The notes below the pieces were generated by a model, which was given only the letters and a program-made list of their open reading frames with translations, was not told where the DNA came from and did not search any database. Shown here in pieces: positions 1 through 10,914 of a stretch of DNA of 47,799 bases. Source of the stretch: Cymbomonas tetramitiformis (taxonomy: Eukaryota; Chlorophyta; Pyramimonadophyceae; Pyramimonadales; Pyramimonadaceae); contig LGRX02014109.1 of the NCBI GenBank assembly GCA_001247695.2, positions 1 to 47,799 of the forward strand. Reading direction: 5' to 3'. How positions within the stretch are numbered: position 1 is the stretch's first letter; each line of letters opens with the position of its first letter. Made by a program: the position numbers and the translations under genes.

Positions 1-63
1 TAGGCACCCAGGCTGCGCACCAGATGGGTCATAGGCACCCAGGCTGCGCACCAGATGAGTCAT
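1..63. repeat. Short tandem duplication, about 31 bp unit
   Basis: Two adjacent copies of a unit beginning taggcacccaggctgcgcac, differing at one base near the end (gatgggtc against gatgagtc). It lies downstream, on the minus strand, of the last visible exon of the PAS/histidine kinase gene, so it is probably intronic like the other minisatellites of that gene. Confidence 0.7.
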
Positions 64-140
64 GTGTGCATGCATGGGTGCCCAGAGTGGCCCAGAGAGC
101 CTCTGAGCATTCAGGGGTGTTCCAAGGGATGGGCCATCAC

Positions 141-3100
141 CGGGTAAGGTCCAAGATGTCGTTGATGAGACAAAGCAGACCTTCACTGGAAGATGCGATG
201 AGCTTGACTAAGGCTGCCTGATCACTGTTCAGCCCCGTGTCTATCAGCAGTTGGTTGACACCGATGATGCCATTCAGCGGGGTCCGCATCTCATGACTCA
301 CGTGCGCCAGGAACTGGCTCTTTGCGTCATTCGAAGCACGAAGGCAGCTCAACTGCCAGCATCATTCGCCCACAACAAACCACACTGTATCAGAAGCGCC
401 TCCAGAAGCTCAATCATCATCGCACATACATTAAGGACAGCGCCAGCACATCAACATCAAGGTGACATCCAAAGCTGCCAGAGGGCACTGCTCCGTGCAT
501 CACACCAGTGTCTCCAACTCAATAGCCCCCCTCCCCCCATACTGCCAGAGGGCACTGCTCCGTGCCTCACACCCGTATCTCCATCTCAATAGCCCCTTCC
601 CCCCTGCAGAGGCACTGCTACGTGCATCACACTTATGTCTCCATCTCAATAGCCCCCACCCTGCCAGAGGTCACTGCTCATGCATCGCACCCATGTCTCC
701 ATGTGTGGCCCCCCACCCCTGCCAGAGGTCACCACTCCATGCATTGCACCGTGTCTCCATCTCAATGGCCCCCCTGCCCCGCTGCCCAGAGGGCTACTCC
801 ATGCATCGCACCTGAGAGTCCATCCCAATAGCACCCTCCCTGCCCCGCTGCCAGCGGTTCCCTCCATATATCGCACCCCTGCCCCCGCTGCCAGAGGGCA
901 CTACTCCACGCGTCGCACCTGAGAGTCCATCTCCATAGCCCGCAGGCACGATGTAATGTCCTGTCCCAGAATGTACACCCCCGCCACTTCTCCGTTCTCG
1001 TCCTTTCTGGGGTTAACATTAAGAAGCATGTCCACCTGCACCTCCTCCCTCACCCACCACCCCGTTTCCATCAGGCCTTCCCCTCATCCTTGCAGCAAAC
1101 AATACGCCACCGGGCAGGATATCTAGGTGGCCGGGCAGGATGTCTAGGTGGCCGAGCAGGATGTCTAGGTGGCCGGGCGGGATATCCAGGTGGCCGGGGG
1201 GATGTCTAGATGACCGAGCAGCATATCTACGGGCAGCATGTCTAGGTGGGGAATTTCTAGACGAGCGGGCAGGACACAATTGATCAACTTCAAACAAACA
1301 TCTGGTTATCTGGATCAGTGTGGCGGAAGATCTAGAGCAGCACACCTTGTGCTTTGTTGTCTGGGTCAGTAGAGGGGTTTCCAAGCTCGAATCGATGCCG
1401 CTGAAAGCATTGACCAGAGCCTCTTGCACTAAATCATGATGCTCAGGCAGGATGAGGTGCTTCACAAACTGCCGCCCCATCACATCCTGGCGCTGGTACT
1501 CCGTGATCTTCTCCGCCTGCCAACAAAAGCCCCCGTCTCAGCGGTTCTCCGGCAGCAGCTGGCAGCAGGGCCTGCAACCAATGTCCTGGCACCACACGCC
1601 CAGAAGCACCGCCTACACATCCTGTCCCAGCACCGCAGAACTAGACGGAGGCACCACACCTCGTCCTGGTACCGCAGACCCAGAAGCAGGGCCCACACAT
1701 CCTGTCCCGGCACCACACCACCAATGGCAGTCACTGTAATCATTACAATCCCCTCAGCAAAAAACTTAGAGCCTCCATATGTCTCCTCGACTTCTGCAGA
1801 ATCACCTTGCAGTTCCATTCAGTCACCAGGCCATTCATGTCGATGCCGATGATGGGCACATTAGCAGTATCAATAAAGAGATTCAGGTCTTGGGCGCCCT
1901 GCTTCTTGTCCCCCTCGGCTTGCCTCCATGCCGTGATATCTTGCCCAATTGCCAGCGCGCCCACAATCACCCCGGACACGTCACGCCGCGCAGTGATACT
2001 AAGCAGCATCTCCACCTCTTGCTGATTCTTATCTAGCAACACCAGCTCGAAGTTGGCCGCCTCCTTTCCCTGCAGCACGCCCTCAAAGGTTGCGCGCACG
2101 CTCGGCTGGCGCTCGACGGGTATCAGCTCCTCCACAAGGTCGCGTCCCACCAGCTCCTTGTGCGAGTACTTAGTCAGTGCCGCCACCTTACGATTCCAAA
2201 CGTTCACCAAACCCAGCGTGTCGATGCCAAAAATAGGCACATTGGCCATTTCCAGAGCACATGTAACCGTGTCAGCACTCGCACACCTCTCCAACGTTGT
2301 CTGCTCTCCCACCGCTCCCTCCTTTCCGTTCGTGCAAAGCTCTGGGTCAGCACTGGGAGCGTCCGCCCTGGAAGCCCCAGTGTGGCTCTGCATGGACATC
2401 GGCGCGGCCTCAGCCCTCCGCTGCTGCAGTCTCGTGACATCCACCCCGATGAGCACCGTGACAGTGGCCTGTAAACAGCCCGTCCAAGTCTGGGCCTGGA
2501 AGCAGATCCGCCTCGCGTCAGGGCCACGTAGCCGAACTTCAAAACCCTCCACCTGCGTTCCCCCACGAGCCCCTTTGAATCAGGCCACGGTGGGAAGCCC
2601 AGCAGCACGCGCCGAGCAGTGCCTGCAAGGGTAGCCCTGGATACATCCCAACCGAAAACAAGCAAGTAGCCTAAACACATGCACCTTCAGGTTCTGTGGC
2701 TCATCCCACTGTGCATAACCATCTACCGCCTAGAAGTTCAAACTAAAATCCAGCACGCATAGGATGCACCAATCAGCCCCGATTAGGTCCGCACCTTCAA
2801 CCTCTGCAATCTCCCTGACTAACAGGGTTACCGATAGGTCCACACCTTCAACCTATGCAATCTCCCTGACTAAAAGGGTCACCACTGATAAAACCAGCAC
2901 CTTCAACGCGCCCAGTGTGCAAACACCCCTGATAAGACCAGCACCTTCAACGCGCCCAGTGTGCAAACACCCTGATAAGACCAGCACCTTCAACGCGCCC
3001 AGTGTGCAAACACCCTTGATAAGACCAGCACCTTTTAACGCCCAGTGTGCAAACACCCCTGATAACACCAGCACCTTCAACGCGCCCAGTGTGCAAACAC

Positions 3101-5347
3101 CCCTGATAACACCAGCACCTTCAACGCCCAGTGTGCAAACACCCCTGATAGACCAGCACCACCTTCGCCCAGTGGGCAAACACCCCTGATGAGACCAGCA
3201 CCTTCAACGCGCCCAGTGTGCAAACACCCTGATAACACCAGCACCTTCAACGCGCCCAGTGGGCAAACACCCCCTGATAAGACCAGCACCTTCAACGCGC
3301 CCAGTGGGCAAACACCCCTGATAAGACCAGCACCTTCAGCCCAGTGTGCAAACACCCCTGATAAGACCAGCACCTTCAACGCGCCCAGTGTGCAAAGCAC
3401 TGATAACACCAGCACCTTCAACGCGCCCAGTGTACAGCACCCCACAATCGACCAGCACCTTCGCCCGCGCCCAGTGTGCAAACACCCCTGATGGACAGCA
3501 CCTTCAACGCGCCCAGTGTGCATGCCCCTGATAAGACCAGCACCTGCTTGCGCCCAGTTGTGCAAACACCCCTGATAACTTCCAGCACCTTCAGCACGCC
3601 AGTGTGCAAACACCCCTGATAAGACCAGCACCTTCAACGCGCCCGGTGGGCAAACACCCCTGATAACACCCATCTGCATGGCGCCCAGTGTGCAAACACC
3701 CTGATGAGACCAGCACCTTCAACACGCCCAGTGTGCAAACACCCCTGATAAGACCAGCACCTTCAACGCGCCCAGTGTGCAAACACCCCTGATAACACCA
3801 ACATCTGCAACGCGCCCAGTGCAAACACCCCTGATGAGACCAGCACCTTCAACGCTAGTGTGCAAACACCCCTGATAAGACCAGCACCTTCCGCGCGCCC
3901 AGTGTACGAAGCACCCCTGATGAGACCAGCACCTTCAGCAGCCCAGTGCGACACCCCTGATACGACCAGCACTTTCAACGCGCCCAGTGTGCAAACACCC
4001 CTGATAACACCAGCACCTTCATCGCGCCCGTGAAGGCGCGCCTGTGTTTCCTGGCTGTACTGTTCAGGTTCCCTTGATGTTGGCAGCTCAAACATCAGTG
4101 GCTGCACATACTGCACAGACAACCTCGATGCCGGCACCTGTAACTCGATCCTGTCCGTCCTCATCATAGATAGCACCTCCAAACCCCTTGTCTGCCCCTA
4201 GTTCAAAACCACTGTTTTTTTTAACTCAAGAGCATCGTGATCTTCAACTTTTGTCTCATTTTTCGCGGCAGAGAGCCCCGAAAGGCCGGCACCTCGAACC
4301 TCTGTTTCAGCCCCGTGTGAAATCTTTTGAGATCGGCAGCTGTTTCGACGTCCAGAAACCAGATCTTTATACGCATGACTGCAACGCGGCAGGTGTGTTG
4401 GGAAACTCAAAATATGGAGTGGCATGCAACACCCCTGGCGCCACAAACGCACGCGGTGCGGCTATAACTCGAGAGTGGACACACGCTGCGTACGTTGACT
4501 GGCCATAATATGGCCACCGGAAGCGTTGACGAGCAACAGCAAACAACCTAAGGTCGGCAGATTCCGGCAAGCAAACCGACGTCGCACCCAACTAAATGCG
4601 CATAAGCGACTGCCGAAGGATGCGCAGGTTCTAAGCAATCTTCAACGTAAGGTCTGAACTCTGCGCGGTTACCTGCGTGGCGCGGAGGGCCTCTTCTACT
4701 TGAGTAAGAGCGTCAGGTTCACCGCTTGCGAGAAGCTCTTGGAGGGGAGTACCGAAGTCCTGCGAACATGGAGGGGGAACATACATATCAACAGCTTGCT
4801 CGAGGCATCGTGCTCCCGAAGACTGCGAACAGGGAGGTGGAGAGACGAAAACATTATGCACGTTTCCAGCACTTTACAAATCTGTGCTATGATCTGTGCA
4901 TCTGGTATCGTAAGACAATGCAACACGAGCGCGTTTTCAGGTCTCACTTCGGGGCATGGTCAAGGCGCGTGTGGATGTTTCTGCAATATGACCGCGAGCC
5001 TACCAGTGGACGAGAAGCAGGAGTGCACGTGCAATTCTCAATCAGGCAGGTAGTAGCTGCACATCAGGAAAGGGCACGCGACGTATAACTCGAAGATGCC
5101 AACGGAAACATGAGGATGAGGGGTCCGTGAGTCGGTCGCAGATGGCGCTACCGGACCAGATTATTTCGATACAAGGAATAGCAGCGTAAGTGGAAAACCC
5201 TTTTTTTTAACTTGGGGAGTGGGACACGGTTGCGCGACCTGTTGAGAGCTCAGGCCGCAAATATGCCCACATGTCTTGTTCCAAGAGAGGATACGACCAA
5301 CTGTGTCAATGGCAAGAAAAGGTACACTGGCTTTGTCCAGAGAGTCG
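141..5347 (-). CDS. Multi-PAS sensor histidine kinase, six exons, 3' end outside window
   Basis: Minus-strand exons by GT-AG sites and frame: 5347-5239, 4759-4673, 2552-1806, 1516-1346, 1035-919 and 352-141. All junctions join in phase. The product has three PAS domains. PAS1 is built from exons 1-3 (start SVPFLAIDTVGRILSWN). PAS2 is inside exon 3 (ANVPIFGIDTLGLVNVWNRK to GALAIGQDITAW). PAS3 starts at the end of exon 3 and finishes in exon 5 (GVYILGQDITS). Exon 6 is a HisKA dimerisation/phosphoacceptor domain with FLAHVSHEMRTPLNG, whose His is the expected autophosphorylation site. The ATPase and any receiver domain would lie beyond base 1. Stacked PAS domains before HisKA mark a cytosolic two-component sensor; the ligand (light, redox, small molecule) cannot be told, and no GAF or phytochrome chromophore domain is visible. 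The first exon starts mid-codon, so the 5' end is also missing. Family call strong; exact 5' extent uncertain. Confidence 0.85.
470..915. repeat. Intronic minisatellite, about 50-60 bp unit
   Basis: Seven or eight degenerate copies of a unit with the core gccagagggcactgctcc followed by gtgcatcacac and gtctccatctcaatag. It fills most of the intron between the exons ending at 919 and starting at 352. Copies differ by small indels, so it gives spurious overlapping reading frames on both strands. Confidence 0.8.
1108..1262. repeat. Intronic minisatellite, about 24 bp unit
   Basis: About six copies of ggccgggcaggatgtctagg, with variants such as gccgagcaggatgtctaggt, in the intron between exons 1346 and 1035 of the PAS kinase gene. 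Confidence 0.75.
1590..1735. repeat. Degenerate intronic repeat with CCTGTCCYRGYACC core
   Basis: Four imperfect copies of a unit containing cacatcctgtcccagcacc, or cctcgtcctggtaccgcaga, in the intron between exons 1806 and 1516. Divergence between copies is high, and boundaries are approximate. Confidence 0.5.
2880..4030. repeat. Large intronic minisatellite, about 44 bp unit, about 26 copies
   Basis: The unit consists of ctgataagaccagcacc, ttcaacgcgcccagtg and tgcaaacacccc, repeated head to tail over about 1.15 kb. There are many single-base indels and alternations (gataagacc or gataacacc; agtgtgc or agtgggc). It lies inside the 2120-bp intron between the exons ending at 4673 and starting at 2552. 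The units abut directly, so there are no unique spacers and this is not a CRISPR array. An older, diverged version of the cagcaccttcaac phrase starts at about 2795. Confidence 0.9.
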
Positions 5348-6720
5348 CTGCAGCCACATGGAGCACAAAATGTTTTCAAATGAGTCGCAGCAAAATGTGT
5401 TAAAGTCCTTGCCATAAGCGCCCCTGCCAGAAGAGTGAGGACCGTGGGTTCTGTAGGGCGAGCCGCTCAAACTCCCATACAATATTGCAATAGGTCGTGC
5501 TACGTTTGGGTTTGACCTCTGTAAACCTAAAATACATATTTTTCATCTTTCTTCGTTGGAGTCAAGGGAAATATTTTTTCCTGTTATGCCCCGTTTGAGA
5601 AAAGTGCCATCTGTCGCTCGAAATAAGGAAGTTGGCCTGGCAGAGAAGATGAGAAGGGTCGTCTAAACGGGAACAAAACTTTTGAGTGTATGGTTTGTGT
5701 AGCAGGCCAGTGTATAATGCATCCACCAGCAAAAGGACAATGGAGAAAACGGCCAAACCCCTTGGCTGAGGGCTGGCTGGAGAGCGGTGAAATACAGGAT
5801 GATAATACGCGAAACGGCCGAACGTTTGCATTCAAATGTAAAACTGCAGGGTATCTCTAAAAAATATTGACTCTCTATTCGTTGGGCAACACCTCAATCT
5901 GAAGAGCTCTGCGTCAGCTAGATCTGGTGGCAATGGCGTCTGTGTTTCCATAACACTCCTCCTATCCATTCATAGTGCGAAAGAATGGTTTGTGCGATAG
6001 GTAACCTAAGCTCCCAATGGTCACAAGCCGCCCCATGCTTTACCGGTACAGCGGTCGTTGGAGTTGTAACACGTAAGTCATGCTGAATCTGCGAAGAGCG
6101 GCTAGACCAGAGGCACCTCACAAGACCTAGCGAGCCCTGTTTAATAATTATTCCGTTCGGATGTACGTGGGAAAATGCTCGCTTCAATAGGAATGTAGCT
6201 AGACGGCGATCGAATACCTAATTTTACTGCGAAAATATAACAATCGAAAACATGTTTCACCGAATGCATATATGAGGTATTGCGTGCAATTACTGGAATG
6301 AAACACATGTCCGGCATGCTCAAAACTGTTCCACACCACAGCGATAGTATTATGAGCGTGTGACAGACGAGAGGGAATCGAGGCTTCAGCGTCGTTCAGG
6401 TTTGATTTCTCCGATTCTCGTGATTTCTTGGCTCGGCTTCGATCGAAGTTTCGCCTTCCACGTCAATGAGTTGATTGAGTATGATATACGTTCGTCGTAA
6501 AAATCTTACGCCGTATCCAATTGCATCAATTTAAGATTTTTCGACGATATTGTGCTTTATTCCCCTTTTATATAAACCTCTGCTGTTAACGTGTAGCATC
6601 GTGGTATAATTCGTACTTTGCCGTACCGAACTAGGAAATGTGACAATTTTTTTGAAAAGAAAATTTTCACGACGTTGATTTTAAAAAAAAAAAAAATCGA
6701 TGACATATCGTTAACACTGT
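5348..6720. other. No gene recognised; AT-rich flank
   Basis: Upstream of the first visible PAS exon. Reading frames are short and none shows a recognisable domain or a clean splice-joined exon. Undetected N-terminal exons of the PAS kinase could lie here. A 13-base A run is present at about 6684. Confidence 0.6.
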
Positions 6721-6721
6721 G

Positions 6722-6975
6722 TCATAAGTACCTGGAAAGTACCTGAAATTCAAAGGTAGTACCTTGCACCTTACCTGCGCAACGCCCCCTAGTACCTGTA
6801 CCTGTATCTGTGCCTACTCTTCCTAGACCCAAAGTACCTGTACCTGTACGCTGTACCTGACCCCCAAAATCTCAAAATCGAGAGTACCTGAAGGTAAAGG
6901 TATTACCTGTGCAGGGCCCTGCCAAATACCTCTGACCTTTATAGTCTTAGCATGAAGTAAATTACCTTACATTAC
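6722..6975. repeat. Region packed with the heptamer GTACCTG
   Basis: Within about 250 bp the motif gtacctg or a one-base variant (ttacctg, gtacctt) occurs more than ten times, several times back to back as gtacctgtacctgta. The spacing is irregular, so this is a motif cluster, not a strict tandem array. It ends at the repeated attaccttacattacctta next to the CAG-containing direct repeat. Confidence 0.7.
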
Positions 6976-6984
6976 CTTACTTAG

Positions 6985-7473
6985 TCAATCAGCAGCAGCA
7001 GCAGCAGCAGCAAAGCTCGAATCCCAACGGGCGATACAGTCGAATGTTCCATCTCACGATCGCCAGACGCTAACGATGACAGTGCCACTGCATTCGCGTA
7101 TATTTACCACGACGTTACCGCGAAGCCATGGCATGCTCGAACAAAAAAACGAATCGTGCTTGCATTCCAGATCGTGTCGCACAGTCGATCGTCCAATTGA
7201 AATGCTACAGTAGATATACAGTAGATACACTCTGTATAATTATGTGTCATCTGGGCGCGCCAAGTGGGCAAGATAAATAATCCCATCGACCGTCATATGC
7301 GCCTAGTGGAGATCTTAATTTAAGATCGACCGGGCCTAGTACTTACTTAATCAGCAGCAGCAGCAGCAAAGCGCGAATCCCAACGGGCGACGCATACGAG
7401 CATCCGATCTCACGATCGCCAGACGCTAACGATGACAGTGCCACTGCAGTCGCGTACATTTATCGCGACGCCA
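6985..7473. repeat. Direct repeat pair of about 125 bp (6985-7113 and 7348-7473) headed by (CAG)n
   Basis: Both copies start with tcagcagcagcagcag, continue with cgaatcccaacgggcga and share a long block containing acgatcgccagacgctaa and gacagtgccactgca. Base changes are scattered between copies. The copies flank the left arm of the inverted repeat at about 7253-7315, which suggests a composite or nested small transposon. Confidence 0.75.
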
Positions 7474-8231
7474 CCCTCGCGTTATGGCATGCGATGGCAT
7501 GTTGGGATGCAATCATGCAAAAAGCGAAGTACTGTCGCGCACATAATCCTACGGTCAGATGGCCTAGTGGAGATCTCTTTTTGAGATCGATCCGCCTAGT
7601 ATATTTCATGCTGCAGCTCTGGCTGCGTTCGGGGAAATATAAACGCGCGCATCGTCATCAGATGTAACAATTTATACAGTATACCGTACTATAGCTTTTA
7701 CCAAACCTCTCTCGCTCTGCTCTTTATATACGTTACCGTACTTTATACACTTACTTTATACTTAAACAAACAAACCGCGAATGGCAGAGCGGGATGATGA
7801 CATTGTCACCGTCGGTCATGGACTCATGGTCACTGTCCACAATATCCTACGTTTAAGTTAGCTACCACCAGCCAACCACTAGCTACCACCAGCCGTCGAT
7901 CTCTTTGCTATAAATAATGTGTTAAATTATACTTGAGGGATGTCGACATTTGCTTATGTCACCACCAGCCCTTGGATGCTAAATGTCGACACTGCTCATG
8001 GCCATGGTTCAGTCAGCGTTCACTGTTTGATTTTTGCAATAGAATATAAACGAATGATGACATGATCGAACGATCAGATTTTAGATGGCCTACACGCTAC
8101 AGGCCTAGCGGAGATCTCAAAATTGATATCTGCCAAGCCTAGTATATTCTAGGCGCTGCCGATCTCAAAAGAGATCTCCACTAGGCGCATATGACGGCAC
8201 GATTATTAATCGTACTGACGTGGCGCGCCCG
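7253..8231. mobile_element. Fold-back / MITE-like element with inverted arms and internal hairpins
   Basis: The left arm begins gggcgcgcca (about 7253) and runs to cgtcatatgcgcctagtgg and agatct (7315). The right arm (8166-8230) is its reverse complement, reading agatctccactaggcgc, atatgacg and then tggcgcgccc. Between them the hairpin-forming phrase GCCTAGTGGAGATC ... GATC ... CCTAGTA recurs at about 7300-7341, 7562-7601 and 8101-8143. No transposase frame lies inside, so it would be non-autonomous. The outer ends and any target duplication are not certain. Confidence 0.6.
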
Positions 8232-8935
8232 AGATATAAATTGCATGCCGATCATTAGGGGTGCCCAACTAAAGTTGAGCCGTCCAAGGTTTTTAGATTG
8301 GGAACATCGGAAGGTCCGAAGAGATTCCTGGGGAGCGACAAAGGAATGCATCGTATTTTGATCTCTGGAATCGTGCATGCATTGTCGGATTCGGAAAATT
8401 GCCACTGTTAAAAATAAACGGACCAGTTTAAGTTGTGCAGCTCTACGAGGTACCGATCACGCGCCTGCGTATGGGATTGCATGCTCGAGGTTGACAATCT
8501 CAGATGACATTTTCCTCGCGGTTATCGACGATATAGACATTAGAGCGGGGCTGGGGTGTCCACGCTAGTCTGAAAATGTGGTCTCAGAATTGGATTTAGA
8601 CCGCTGGATCGTTAGCAGTGTGCGTTGACCCGATTGATTTTAGCGTTGACCAAGCCTTGTCCAGACCTAGGGTTTTCCCGAAATTGGCTAATTTTGCTCG
8701 CCGCTGATCCATGTTGTTTTTGAGGTATAAGGTAAGGCTTATATATTGTGCATTTTGGTGCCCTAGAACACAATTTATTGATAAACCGGACTATGTGACC
8801 GAAACACTAAAATATATACAAGGGGTGGATGTATATTAGGTTTCAAGAAACTCGGGAAACATGCAGGTGTAAACCCTGCGTGCGGTCACGGTCGTATGAG
8901 ATGAGAGAATAAAAATAACTTAGGTGTTTTATTAT
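8232..8935. other. No gene recognised
   Basis: AT-rich sequence with only short frames in all six registers and no domain, tRNA-like fold or repeat that I can defend. Confidence 0.6.
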
Positions 8936-9185
8936 CTGTCGGAACCAGTGTCGACAACGGATCCGGGTCCAATCCGAATTCGTAGGACGGATCCAGAAAT
9001 CTTTCAGGCTTCGACCCTTCGGATCCAACAATTTGTTTGAATCCGTTCGTATATGTACCTGTCGGAGCCAACGAAAATCGGGCTTCGTTCGAACGGATAC
9101 GCGAAATTTCAGGATTGTCACTGTATCCGTAATCGAAAATCCAGAAAATGTCTGGATTCGGTCTCCGTGGATCCGTTATATTCCA
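8936..9185. repeat. Region packed with GGATCCG / AATCCG motifs
   Basis: Variants of ggatccg, aatccg and gttcgaacgg recur about a dozen times within 250 bp, for example acggatccgggtccaatccg. Like the GTACCTG cluster at 6722-6975 it is motif-dense but not periodic. The reading frames across it are rich in Arg, Ser and Pro and look incidental. Confidence 0.5.
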
Positions 9186-9230
9186 TGTTGCCGATCGAAA
9201 AGTCAAATGTCAAATTATCAATTGTGATAT

Positions 9231-10246
9231 GAATTGCCGAAATTTGTATAGGCAGCCCTGACCGGGAGTCCCGGTGCAGGCCCCTATGACAGATTCCTAG
9301 GTAGCCAACACTGGACCGTGACTGATCCGCAAGCCTGTGCTGTGACACACCGAGTGTCACAAGTAGCTAGACTCGAGACCGTTCCGACTCCGTGACCGTT
9401 CCGGGTATATCTAGCTTAGGGTTTATTTCTTATACGAGTTTATCTATATTGGTTCACTGACTGTCTGATATCTTGAACCGGGATATTCCAGTAGGTCGTG
9501 GACCCATTCCACGCTATATTCCACAGCTAGTTTGGCCATGATTGGCTAAAGCGGCCGCTTGGAGAGGTGGTGCGCGACGGCGCGTTTGGGGACTCACGGG
9601 AATTTTGAGATGAGCTGTTTGCGGTGAGCGTCTTTGAGCCGCAGCTATGGGGGTTCGACCTGGACCGGGCCTAGTCGACGCAATGTTCATTTACGGTATT
9701 ACGCTTGCCCTGATCCCGCTTGCTGCCGATTTTTGGGCTGGTGGCTCGAGCACCTTCGACCTCGACGACGTCTTCCAGTGCCCCTCGCTCGCATGGCTCT
9801 ACCGCTCCTTCCGTGACTGTGGCGTCGCATCTTCCCCACGACATTACCCGAACGCGCCCCGGCGTACCACCTCCCATCAGGCTTTCAGAGTTATGGGTGT
9901 TACCACCAGAGCAAAGAAGTCCCTCACGAGGGACAGCGACATGGATGCCTCGCTGAGGCTTATCGGCGGGGTTCGGAACAAACACACTATTCGATGAAAA
10001 TGATATTCTCATGTGAAAATGATATTGCCTTATTTACCTCATGATAGGCTTAAAAAGCCGCATTTTAACAGTCAAGAACATGCAAGTGCAGGTTGTGCAT
10101 TAGATTTAATGGTTTTTATGGTACAAAATTGAGGTCAAATGCACTTTTTCGAAATCTAGGAGGAGTGAAAACACACAGAACTTTTGACTCAGAATCTATA
10201 TACACGTTATACACATATTATTTACATGTTTTTTTTTCGTCTTGCT
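9231..10246. other. No gene recognised; short GC-rich island at about 9560-9960
   Basis: A GC-rich island inside AT-rich DNA gives an open frame on the plus strand at 9647-9997 (116 codons) with no recognisable motif and frames open on the other strand as well. Without a domain or splice partner I do not call it a gene. Confidence 0.5.
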
Positions 10247-10705
10247 TTACGCGTCCACTTCAGGTGCTACCGCTACCGCTACGCAATTATCAAAAGCTTC
10301 GTCTTCATCGGAATCATCCGATTCATTCAAGTCACCTAGGTCCTTGCGCGTGCGTTTGGATTGTTGTGCAAGCAAAGCGACGACTATCTGCGCGTATTGC
10401 TCGTTCGGTATACTCCGTTCGGGGTCATTCGCATCCACATTCCATGCCAGCACTATTTCATTCTTATCGAAAGTCTCGGTAGACGGTCGGTGCCCCGGTG
10501 GCGCTGCGAAAGCTCCTGGGTGACTCGCAAGCTGCTTGCCGAGGTGCTTCTTCTTGGTGTCGGTGTGCTTTTTGGGTTGGAAATAGCGATATAGCAGCTG
10601 TTGAGTTGACGGATAGCGCGCCTCCACCTTCACCAAGTACAACGGATCCGACCATTCGCTTCGCTTCAGTTGTACGCGGAACGCGAACTTGTCGTTTTGT
10701 CGCAA
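10247..10705 (-). CDS. Orphan hypothetical ORF truncated by an LTR fragment
   Basis: Open frame of about 150 codons whose upstream end runs straight into the LTR fragment at 10698-10913, so the natural start is lost. The C terminus is acidic (SDDSDEDEAFDN) and the body mixed-charge with a Lys-rich patch (KKHTDTKKKHLG). No family is recognised. It could be the last exon or a remnant of a host or transposon gene into which the LTR copy was joined. The composition looks coding rather than repetitive, but expression is unproven. Confidence 0.4.
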   Translation of the reverse strand: MRQNDKFAFRVQLKRSEWSDPLYLVKVEARYPSTQQLLYRYFQPKKHTDTKKKHLGKQLASHPGAFAAPPGHRPSTETFDKNEIVLAWNVDANDPERSIPNEQYAQIVVALLAQQSKRTRKDLGDLNESDDSDEDEAFDNCVAVAVAPEVDA

Positions 10706-10913
10706 ACGCGTGCATATGATGGTACAATCTCGGAATCGAACGAACTTAACACTCGCGACTGATCATAATAAGCATCATTAATATCCACTGGTGCCGGTAA
10801 CTGATCGAGCAATTCTCAACACAGCATAAGATCGTAGGGCTACAAAATTTTTTAAAATTCTGATACCCTGTTATCGAACGCTGAACTATTACATGCAAGC
10901 CCAGATTCCAACA
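10698..10913 (-). repeat. Partial second LTR copy abutting the element 1 LTR
   Basis: 216 bp matching the first 212 bp of the LTR at 11443-11654 with only a few differences: a 3-base indel taa, ggg against gag, one T-run length change, and gaactatt against gaactctt. On the minus strand it starts tgttggaatc exactly one base after the end of the full LTR, and breaks off at tgtcgc (10698), where the orphan ORF begins. Confidence 0.8.
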
Positions 10914-10914
10914 T

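Noticed and set aside
462..1019. Several Pro/His/Cys-rich ORFs on both strands
   Set aside because: They are translations of the minisatellite in an intron of the sensor kinase, open in many frames because of the repeat composition.
2880..4030. CRISPR-like array
   Set aside because: Units of about 44 bp abut each other with no unique spacers, lie in a eukaryotic intron, and have no cas genes nearby. It is a minisatellite.
9647..9997. 116-codon plus-strand ORF in a GC-rich island
   Set aside because: Open frames occur on both strands, with no domain or splice partner; not enough to call a gene.
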